From contig JAIVFJ010000253.1 of assembly GCA_025765615.1 (NCBI GenBank), positions 24,668-88,667 of the forward strand: DNA of 64,000 bases. Reading direction: 5' to 3'. Numbering within the stretch: position 1 is the first letter of the stretch; every line of letters starts with the position of its first letter. The DNA is from Zopfochytrium polystomum (taxonomy: Eukaryota; Chytridiomycota; Chytridiomycetes; Chytridiales; Chytridiaceae). This document shows positions 24,278 to 33,006 of the stretch, piece after piece. A program made the position numbers and the translations under genes. The notes beneath the pieces are model-generated. The model saw only the letters and a list, made by a program, of their open reading frames with translations. It was not told the origin of the DNA and made no database searches.

Positions 24278-25359
24278 AATACCGTAAAACGTGTCGATTT
24301 GAAACTTTAGTTGTGGACCGCTGCTTGAGCGAGGAGAGATAGTGAGCCGCGGCGTCTGTTGCGACAGCTTGTGCACGCTTCTTGGCAGCGGCTTGTGTGA
24401 GGCAGGCAGTGGCACATCAGCTGTCAGTGCGTCCAGGTCAGCAGCGGTGTCAGGGAGAGTTGCTTGGTTGCTGCACCTCTCAATCTTTGTCTCACGCTCT
24501 CTCACTCACTCACACACACTCTCTCTGTCTTCCTCTTTTGAGCCACTAAGCAGGAACAGCCCGTTGGGGCATCATACGCTCGTGGCCCACAGTGGGCTGC
24601 ATCCTCCATCACTTTACCAAACGGCTCTTCGCGATTACAATTTGAAAAGCGACCTCTTCCGACTCCGTGCGATCGTAATCCAGTCTTTAAACGAAGGAAG
24701 CGAACCGAGGAGAAGACCAAGCTGAAACTGAGGACAATTAGGAGAAAACTGAGCCCGACGCTTCCTCCCCCCAAATTACCGGTATTGTCAAAAACAGTAG
24801 TACGAGCGCCAAGCTCCGTGGCGTTTGGGACCGAGACTGCGTTGGGATTTTGTTTCGCGCAGCAATTGAGTTGGTCCCCAAAAAAACGGATAAATACAGT
24901 GAAAGTAAAAATTTGCATCGTTTGTGCGGCTTCTCGGCGGAAGCGGGGCAAACAAGCCGGACGGCGGCGAACAGCCGTTGCTCATCCATTTTTGTCTGCG
25001 GCCGCTGTGACATCATCGAGGGATCAGTGGTGTCTGAGAGGCTGTGTCCGTTTTTGGCGTGGCGCATTGAAGGTCGGGAGAGATTGAGAGGCAGACAGGT
25101 ATTTACAAGCAAGACAACATTGGTGCGCTTCCGGCAATAACAGTCAATTGGCCATCACGTCCAATAGGATTTATAATGCATTTTCCGTCTTTCTGCTTCC
25201 GGATCAAGCGGGCCGATTTTTATGTGTGTCCGCTGGCCGCATCTCCGACTTCCTCCCGCAGCAGAGGGAAGAGACCGAACGAGACCGAGCGAGACCGAGC
25301 GGCTGGCGGAAAAAGAAAGACAAACTTGGAACCTAGCATAACAAGACCTTCCCGCAGCA
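24278..25359. other. Upstream region of metalloprotease gene
   Basis: No gene is supported. It contains short CA/CT tracts at about 24505-24535 and a CGAGACCGAG tandem repeat at about 25280-25300. Confidence 0.5.
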
Positions 25360-25369
25360 TTTATAAATA
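25360..25369 (+). promoter_or_regulatory. TATA-like element
   Basis: TTTATAAATA lies 110 nt upstream of the chosen metalloprotease start. If used, transcription would begin after the ATGs at 25372 and 25384, which supports starting translation at 25422 or 25479. Confidence 0.4.
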
Positions 25370-25478
25370 CCATGCCATCATGCCATGCAAGGAAGCAAAC
25401 AAAGCTTACCAGAGTCCACCGATGCGCATCAACGCCTCACCCTCCTCTCCCTCCGCCTCCGTCAGCACCCGCGCACCA

Positions 25479-27728
25479 ATGGCGACGTTCCCCCTTCCTC
25501 GTTTCGTCGTCGGTGCCTTCATGTTCCTCGCCGCCCTTTACCCGCTCCGGTCGCACGCAGGCCACACCGACCTAGCGCCCGTTTCTGACCTGTTTATCAA
25601 CACCACCCCCTTTTCCATCTACGCCGCAAACGCGACCCTCTCCTCTGCCATCATGCAAGGCAACTACCTCAATGTGTCCTTCACCGTCGATGGCACCGCC
25701 TTCTCCGCATCCTCGCTCACCTCGATCCCCGTCACCGCGGTATGGGACCACTCTGCGACATCGACCGTCACCGTCGAACAGGCGGACGGAACAAAGGCCG
25801 AGGCTTCCCTGCCGGACGTGCACTACTCCGGGCTTCTCGACGATGGGTCCGCCTCGGTGCGCGCGACGCTGTACGACGACGGCATCCACCTGGTCGTGTT
25901 CAATACGTCGACGGGAAGCCTCTTCCAAGTCGACCCCGTCGCGCACATTGCCACTTCTTTTACCGCGGAAGAGCTGGCCGCGATCGGCGGAGCGACCCAC
26001 GTCTCCCTGGTGCCGTCGACCCGCGGCGCCGGCGGACCGCTCGTGTTCCACCAGGACCCGGTGACGGGGGAGTACACTTCGACGGTGATCAACACTACCG
26101 CCACAGCCGGAGCCGTGCAGCGGCGGGCGACCGTCGATGTGGCAATCCCGTCGGTGGGCTACGCCCCGCTGTGGACCGATTGCTATCCGAATATCTCGAA
26201 GAACCACACGGCGAGGTTGGCGTTCTATGTCACGTACGGGACGTTTTTGCAGCTGGACGGGACGGGCGCGACGTCGCCGATAAAGACTCTGGCGAAACTG
26301 GGACAGTTGGTGACCGATATGAACATCATTTACGAGCACCAGCTCGGCATCACCATTCAGGTGAGACTTTGTTTTGTACCCTCCGTGATGGTGGTAGGAA
26401 CGATTTGTAATTTCCGTCACATCCAAACCTTCCAGGTCCACACAAACAACACCCGCGTGATGACGGCGCCGCACACGGCAGCGACTGCCAACTACACGTG
26501 GAACTACGGGCCTGGTTACTGCTCAACGTGGAACAACGAGGGCGGGACGGCACTGCGCAACTACCTTGCCACGCAACCGCACGACTCCACCGTCACGACC
26601 AACTTTCTACTGACGGTCTGCAGCAGCGCTGGCGGGGAAGTCGGAAACGCAGCGCAGCCGGGCGCCTGCACGGCGGACAACATTGGCGCAGTGGTACTGT
26701 CGAGCGGGCTGTGGCTAACGGTAGCGCACGAGCTCGGCCATAACCTGAATGCGTCACACGCCTTTGAGGAAGGACAGGGCAAGACTGGCGGCGTGATGGA
26801 CTACTCTGACGGTCGGTACCCAATCGGCACCGGCTACTACGGCTTCCACCCGGTGTACAACAAGCCAGAGGTGTGCCCGTACCTGACCAAGTACCAAGGC
26901 ACGGCCTGTCTGCCGCTGTCGTCGACGGTCGTGGCGTCCACGTGCGGGAACGGAATTATCGAGGGCGCGGAGGACTGCGACCCCGGCCCAGGGCGCACGT
27001 CGCCGTGCTGCACATCGGCCTGCAAGTTTGTGAAGCAGTGCGACTACATGGCGGCCGACTCGGGCGCCGCGGCGTGCTGCTCGACGGACTGCACATTTAA
27101 GTCGCCGAGCACGGCGTGCGGGAAACAGAGCATGTGCCGCGACGGCGCTTGCGTCGGCGTCATCTGCAACAGCTACTCGAACCTGAACGCGTGCGGGACG
27201 GGCGAGTGCACCTTCGGATGCTCGTACGACGGCGCCACGCAGACCTGCTACCCGGGCTCGCAGTTTGGCTGGAGCGCGCTCACCGCGCCGACCGGGGTGC
27301 ATTGCGGGTCCGGCGGCACGGGCCAGTGCACCTCGGCCGGGGTGTGCGCGCCGGCAGCGGGGTCGACGGCCAAGGCCGTCTGCGGCAACGGGATCGTGGA
27401 GCCCGGCGAGGCGTGCGACCCGCCGTCGGCGTGCTGCAGCGCCACGTGCACGTTTGCGACGCCGGCGACACCCTGCGGTGGCGTGCAGTCGTACTGCAGC
27501 AACGGCAAGTGCGTGTCGTCTTCGTGCGCCCAGTACAACAACCTGCGCATTTGCCAGAACGGTAAGACGGAGAACGCGGGGTGCACGTACGGTTGCGATT
27601 TTGGCAGTGGGGCTTGCTACAACACTGCGTCGATCAGCGGGTTTACTGCGGCCAGCGGGTACGCAGCGGACGGGTCGTTTTGCGCGAGTGGCAAGGTTTG
27701 CAAATCGGGCTCCTGTGTCGCTGCTTGA
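25479..27728 (+). CDS. Secreted reprolysin-type zinc metalloprotease
   Basis: Two exons (25479-26360, 26436-27728) give 724 residues. The 75-nt intron (GTGAGA...CCAG) is a multiple of three and has no stop, so it is easily mistaken for coding sequence. The start at 25479 places a signal peptide right at the N-terminus (FVVGAFMFLAALYPLRSHA); 25422 is an alternative. Next come a pro-region of about 200 residues and an M12B/adamalysin-like catalytic domain with HELGHNLNASH (His392, His396, His402 for zinc, Glu393 catalytic) and Met-turn GGVMDY (Met415). Two Cys-rich disintegrin-like modules start at CGNGIIEGAEDCDPG and CGNGIVEPGEACDPP, each followed by an ADAM-type Cys-rich segment. There is no C-terminal membrane anchor, so the enzyme is secreted, with a probable role in extracellular proteolysis. 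Confidence 0.9.
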   Translation: MATFPLPRFVVGAFMFLAALYPLRSHAGHTDLAPVSDLFINTTPFSIYAANATLSSAIMQGNYLNVSFTVDGTAFSASSLTSIPVTAVWDHSATSTVTVEQADGTKAEASLPDVHYSGLLDDGSASVRATLYDDGIHLVVFNTSTGSLFQVDPVAHIATSFTAEELAAIGGATHVSLVPSTRGAGGPLVFHQDPVTGEYTSTVINTTATAGAVQRRATVDVAIPSVGYAPLWTDCYPNISKNHTARLAFYVTYGTFLQLDGTGATSPIKTLAKLGQLVTDMNIIYEHQLGITIQVRLCFVPSVMVVGTICNFRHIQTFQVHTNNTRVMTAPHTAATANYTWNYGPGYCSTWNNEGGTALRNYLATQPHDSTVTTNFLLTVCSSAGGEVGNAAQPGACTADNIGAVVLSSGLWLTVAHELGHNLNASHAFEEGQGKTGGVMDYSDGRYPIGTGYYGFHPVYNKPEVCPYLTKYQGTACLPLSSTVVASTCGNGIIEGAEDCDPGPGRTSPCCTSACKFVKQCDYMAADSGAAACCSTDCTFKSPSTACGKQSMCRDGACVGVICNSYSNLNACGTGECTFGCSYDGATQTCYPGSQFGWSALTAPTGVHCGSGGTGQCTSAGVCAPAAGSTAKAVCGNGIVEPGEACDPPSACCSATCTFATPATPCGGVQSYCSNGKCVSSSCAQYNNLRICQNGKTENAGCTYGCDFGSGACYNTASISGFTAASGYAADGSFCASGKVCKSGSCVAA

Positions 27729-28130
27729 CCGACACCGGATCTTCCTCTCCGTTTCTATCTCCTTTGTGCTGTTATCCTTTCTTTCTCGTTTTCAAACTTT
27801 AAACTTCGCGCGATTAGATTGCTTACTCTTGTGCGTCCAAGACGTTTCCTTTCTTCTTCCTTCATCCTTAATCATCGAGTGGGAATTAGCCAACGCTAAA
27901 GTGGAGTGGTCTCGACAAGCCGCTGGCTACAACAAAGTCGATGGTTGGGAGGGATGAAGGGGTTTCGAATTATAGAGAGTCGAGCTGCTAGTATGGCATC
28001 GGAGAATGTACAGAAACGCCGTGATCGCTCGTCGCAGCAGCAGCTCCACACGACTCCAGCTCCACACAGCTCGCTTTCGAAAAGTAGCAGGTTCTCGTGA
28101 GTCAGCCAGAGCTTAGGCGAAAACCACAGT
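27729..28130. other. 3' flank of metalloprotease gene
   Basis: T-rich sequence, then unassigned sequence. No coding feature is supported. Confidence 0.5.
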
Positions 28131-28733
28131 TTATTTTTTTGCATTCTCACCTCCTTGAAAGTAGAAACTGACCTCACGCACCATCATATTGCAATAGAAA
28201 GGAGACATATCAGTGAAACAAGAAGCTTCAACATTTGGGTAACAAGTTTGTGGCGTCGTCTTAAGACAAATGCCGTGCTTGGAGACCCTGGCGATCTCTC
28301 CGCTGTTCGTTGCTGTAGCGGTAAAATCGTCCTGCTGCAGCTCCGGCGGGGCGGGGGAAACGGAAGCGAACTGGGCGACGACGGCGGGACCCATGGTGAG
28401 GGCGAGCTAGGCGGCGACGGCGTCGAAGGGTTTCTTGTAGTCGACCTTGACTTTGGCAAAGTCAAAGGATTCGGCCTCGTTGCGCGGCAGGATGCCGAGG
28501 ATGCCGTACAGGAGGTCTACGGGGAAGCGGCAGTCGCGCATGCTCGCGAGGAGGAGCGCCATGCGCACGGACGGCTTGGGCACGGACAGAGCGAGGAGTT
28601 GGAGGCCGGTTTTGAGGGATTCGCCCGCGGTGATGGAGGTGCACGTGTTTATCTCCAGCATCGAGGCCATCCAGACGTGCGCGATGTCGTGCTTGCGCGT
28701 CGAAACAACCACCGCTATTTTGGGATGCTTCAT
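28131..28733 (-). pseudogene. HET-like fragment
   Basis: On the minus strand, 28733-28407 gives a 108-residue frame ending in FPVDLLYGILGILP and then VDYKKPFDAVAA and a stop. Fungal HET (heterokaryon incompatibility) domain proteins carry D.(V/L)YG(I/L)LG(L/I)LP followed within about 20 residues by (V/P)DY.K. After the stop another minus-strand frame continues with EIARVSKHGICL, which could be the next part of the same protein. The N-terminal HET motifs are not visible, and the fragment overlaps the signal-peptide end of the opposite-strand pseudogene. It is partial and broken. The assignment rests on one motif block. Confidence 0.4.
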
Positions 28734-29683
28734 AATCGCGCCTTGGCCCTCACGGCCGTTGTCGCCTTCTCAGCCATGTTTCAAGCGGTCGCGGCCATCA
28801 AGCGCGGTGAATTGCTGGGACGGCGCAGCTACCCAAAACTACATCATGTCCTGGGACTCGTCGTCGACCGGGTGCATGTCCACGTACTGCGGCCCAAAAT
28901 ATGTCACCCAAGTTGGAACGAATTGGTTTTGGGAGCAGCAGTCCCAAATCAGCTACTACGACGATACCGGCAACCACTTAATAATCAAGATCAATTCCAA
29001 CTCGAACACCGGGCAGATCAGCCCGGCCGGGTATGTCATCGGAGGAAGCCGGCCGGACCTGCATGGGTCCGCGTGGTGGGGCGGCGACAACGAGCGGCTC
29101 TACAGCTACAAAGGTTACACGTGCAGGCTAGTGTACTGGCGGGCTGTTGTTCGTGGGGAACCGATGCAACCATCACTGCACAGTACAACATCTTAGGAGG
29201 CGCTATCAAGGACAGGGAAAAGCATTGATACAGCAGCTTGGCGCAATTGGGAACTCCAGAGCAAAGTACGGCACGCTGTCATCCACTTGCAAGGACACAG
29301 GCGACAACGGAGGACCCACAAACTGTGCGAGCACGGGCATGCTCGTGGACAAGGTCATGACAGTCTACGGAGTCCCCGGTCCATTCAGGGCGACAGACAG
29401 CATTCTCACTCTTCAGCAAGGCTTCGATTTGGGCTATCCATACGCCAGCCTGGGCCTTGCCGCCACATACGTCGGTTCGCAGTGTGGCGCGGGGGCTGCC
29501 ACAGCCGGTGTGACGGCGGACACATTTAGCTGGCTCTTGTCGGCCATGGACTGGAAGGGCCTGCGCTCTTGGTCAGTGGTGCATCTGTCATCGCTTCCGC
29601 GATTGGACAGCTGTGCGTTTGACAGAAAGGTGTTGGCAGCCTTTCGCGGTCGTGAGATTGTGGTGCAGAGGTTGGACTGCTGA
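28725..29683 (+). pseudogene. Frameshifted secreted-protein gene
   Basis: ATG at 28725 starts a clear signal peptide (MLHNRALALTAVVAFSAMF, QAVA). The frame then shifts by one base near 28800 into VNCWDGAATQNYIMSWDSSS and a Cys-, Gly- and Ser-rich stretch with CMSTYCGPKYV. Around 29110-29200 it shifts again through GTDATITAQYNILGG into a third frame. That frame runs to 29683 with RAKYGTLSSTCKDTGDNGG, YPYASLGLAATYVG and WLLSAMDW. The pieces in all three frames look like one extracellular protein of about 300 residues. No GT-AG pair of normal length explains the shifts, so I call it a pseudogene. Sequencing errors are the alternative. I do not recognise the family. Confidence 0.6.
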
Positions 29684-30794
29684 AAAAAAAACCTCACTCC
29701 ACTGCCTCAGTTTCCCTCTTGATTCTTTCTTTTAATCCCTGGCCTCGTACTTTTGTGCGGCCCTTACCAATGTTTTGAAATGTTTCCACGAATAATACAG
29801 AACCCACGAAAGGAATGATCTCCTCAACGACCCAAACCGATCTCCCTTCCTTGCCTCCACCACAAATAATGGAGCAATGACTCTATCGGAATTAGCGAAA
29901 AGTATCCAAGACAAATGCGTGATGTCCGGTTGAAGTCCAAACCACCACCTTCTACCGGTCACGGCGAGCAGTGGGGCATCTGCGCAGATTATACTCAGTC
30001 TCCGCCAGTTTACCCGGAGGCGAATTCGGTGGTGTGGTGAGTCGCTGAACCTCCTTCGAGTGAGCGGTCATTTTGACTGAATTGAGTTTCTTCAAGCTGC
30101 TCGGCTCCTGCTTCGGCACCAAGAAATTTCGGAAAGGGTTCAAGTTCGAGGGCAACTTGACTGCAAGTCTCGCCTGTGGTGATAGTCTTGTCTCTGTTGA
30201 TTTTCCCGGCATCGCTTGGTGAAGGTCGTGATTGAGCTGGTGTTGGAGCAGATCCGCCGTCCAAACTTTGCCACGACGACTTCGGGCACACGTCGCAGGC
30301 AGACGGGCAGTGTCACTGTTGGGACCGGCGAGGAAGATGTCAGGTAAGGAGAACACGATTGTGCGGGAAGTTGGATTGATTTTCCCAGAGTTTAGGTCAA
30401 TGGCGGCAGCCGTGGTGGGTTCAGTCGAGCAAGGAAATAGTTAGACTTACTGGCAGTTTTCCCTGCTGTTCCGGCAAAGGCGACGAAAGTGTGTCCGTGA
30501 CCTTCTCTCTCATTGTCAGTCTGGTGGAGATCCCGTGTTGTCGGAAACTTCGCACTGTGTATCCGAGAGTTGGGCTTTTTGGTGATATCGTTTCAGGCGA
30601 ACTGAAGGAAAGCTCAGTTTGGAAATCTCACTGTCAGTCCCTCTCTCTCTCTCTCTCTCTCTCTCCCTTCTGTCTTGCAGGTACAAAAGGGGGGCATGAA
30701 ATAATCATCTGTTAATTATTGTTTCCAACTGCAACTGCAAAAACCACAGAACCGCTTAACAATCAATCCTCCAACTACACTCATCAAGCCACCT
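29684..30794. other. Intergenic, no supported gene
   Basis: Only a TC tract at about 30641-30664 stands out. Open frames are short and without motifs. The 5' end of the Helitron may lie within this stretch, but no TC-terminus can be assigned. Confidence 0.5.
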
Positions 30795-32993
30795 ATGTCA
30801 AAACGCTGTTGCCCTTCATGTGGAGGTTTGGATCACCAACAAAGGACCAGCAAAAAGTGCCGAGCAAACACAGGCTGCTCATCCTGCGGAAGTAATTCAC
30901 ATTACCGAAATCAATCTGTCGACTGCCCTTTTTTTGCGAGCTGCTCTGCATGTGGACAGTTGAACCATGCAAACCAGGCCTCAATTTATTGTCCCTATTT
31001 TCCTGGCTGCTCTGCGTGTGGGCAGTTGAACCATGCAAACCAAGACTCACTTCTTTGTCCCCGCTCTGCTGGCTGTTCGGCGTGTGGGCAGTTGAATCAC
31101 CCAAATCAGGGTTCACTGCTCTGCCCCGATTTCCTGGCCGCCCTGCATGCAGACTCACCAATCACATTGACAAAACTTCCTGCCTCTGCCTTAACTTTGC
31201 TGGCTGCATGCCCTGTGGAAACTGCAGTCACTGTGGCCCAAACTCCCTTCAATGCCCAAACTGTCAGCCATGCCCACAATGCGGCCTTTGGGATCACCTG
31301 CATGAGCGCTCGAAGCTTTGCCCTTGACCTTGCCTCACTTGCCTCAACAATGGCAAGCCTGCCGACATTGCAGATTTCCATGAGTTCCTCAATTCTCTCG
31401 ACTGTCCCCACCACCTTCCGTGTGACGCCTGTGGCAGCATGGATCACCTTGACTACCAGAGCAATGACTGTTCTGGCCACATCCCCTGCCCTGCCTGTGG
31501 CCAAAAAACCAGGTGGGATCGTTCATGCCCAAAGACTATCGTTCAGCTTGGGATAGCAGTGGCTCAGGAGCTTTGTGCTGATCAGGTGAGGTCCATTTTT
31601 CTTTTAGCCTTACAGTGTTGGTATGCCCTCCTGACCACGCACCCCCAATTTTTTTGCATTTTGCCCTTCAGATTTGGGGCAAAGATGGTGAAAAGGACCG
31701 TTGCTGCCACTTCCTCGGCCCGATGCAGACAGCCTGTCCACTCTGCAACCCGATCATGTTCATTCAAGAGCGGACCAGCAGATCATCGAAAAAAAGCCCA
31801 AAGTTTTCACTCTGCTGCAGTTGTGGTCAAGTCTCCCTGCTGCCGTTGGCTGGCCCAACTCCCTTCATCAGTGAGCTTCTCCTGGGCAATCACTGCCTGT
31901 CCAACGAGTTCCTGTCCAACGCACGCAACTACAACAGTCTCATGGCGTTTGCATCTGTTGGTGCAAACATCAAGAGCCACGGCCAAGGTGTTCCAGTCTT
32001 CACCATCAGCAGACAGCTCCAAGGTGGCTTTGAAGTGGAAAACTGGTGGGTGGTTGCATTCAACCGGTATCTGTCCAGAAAGTACCAGTCGCACTTCAAT
32101 GTGGAGATTGCGCCACCATGAGGGCCATCAAATACCTCATGAAATACTTGCACAAGGGCCATGACAGAGCAAGGGTGGCAGTTGGCTCTGGAGAAGCCAC
32201 TGTCTGCGTGGATGAGATTGACGACTTCCTCGATGCCTGCTAAGTGTCTGCTCAGGAGGCCTGCTGGAGGGTCTTCCAGTTCCACATGCAAGGCTGGATA
32301 CCGTCAGTCACAAGGTCAGCTGTGCATCTCCCTGACCAGCAGTCAGTTTACTTTGATGAGGATGCTGATCTTGGGGAAGTTGCCGCCCTTCAAAAAGACT
32401 CCAAGCTTCTTGCTTTCTTCAGCCTGAACGACCCGCAGCTGGAAGAGTTCCAACCTGAGCCTGTGCTGGCTCTGGAGGGCCGACTCCAGCTGATTTTTCA
32501 AAGGCTAAACTCAGAATACAATCAGCAGCAACTGGAGTCCGTTGTGGCAAACGCTGAAAGGAGCTTCAACCAAGAGCAGGCCTTTGTGTACAGGGCTGTG
32601 GTGTGATGCAGTTGAGCAATGTGGACAGCCTGGAGTGGTGCCTCCTCCACAAGGCCGAGTCTTCTTCCTACAGGGAGTGAGTCTATGATGACTTTGGTGC
32701 AGTAACTCAGCAGTCAGGAGAGGAATTTGCATCCTACTCAGCAGACAGGTGTATTTTGGCTGCAAAGAATGACGTGGTTCATCTGTTCAATGAGTATACA
32801 GTTCATCAGCTTCCAGGGGATGCCCAAGAGCTGCTTTCAGCAGACACCCCAGTTGGAAATGATGGAGGCGACAGACTTATCCTCAGCCCTGAGTTCCTAA
32901 ACACCCTCAGCCCTCCCAGCCTGCCTCCCCACAGGCTAACTGTCAAAGTGGGAATGCCTCTGATCCTGCTTTGCTTTGCAACCTCGTTCCAGG
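30795..32993 (+). mobile_element. Internally deleted, truncated Helitron
   Basis: Segments follow the order of a Helitron RepHel protein. First come repeated zinc-knuckle-like units CSACGQLNHANQ..CP (30795-31140, then in a second frame to about 31540), as at the N-terminus of fungal Helitrons. Next is the Helitron N domain (PKFSLCCSCGQVSLL, RNYNSLMAFASVG; 31680-32000), then NRYLSRKYQSHFNVE and IKYLMKYLHKGHDRA, and EACWRVFQFH with VHLPDQQSVYF. Then come the helicase entry NQEQAF and FFLQG, and the helicase end LSPEFLNTLSPPSLPPHRLTVKVGMPL. The Rep HUH core and the helicase middle after Walker A are deleted, and there are several frameshifts and stops. It stops at 32993, exactly at TTAGGG repeats, before the usual NL.P..GL.NG block ends. 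Non-functional. Confidence 0.85.
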
Positions 32994-33006
32994 GTTAGGG
33001 TTAGGG
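32992..33006 (+). repeat. Interstitial telomeric tract (first of eight)
   Basis: Reads GGGTTAGGGTTAGGG. The same GTTAGGGTTAGGG junction recurs between array members at 35143-35155, 37048-37060, 40845-40857, 46895-46907, 52035-52047 and 63210-63222; at 58075-58086 it is one G shorter (GTTAGGGTTAGG). Each is only two telomeric repeats long. Confidence 0.97.
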
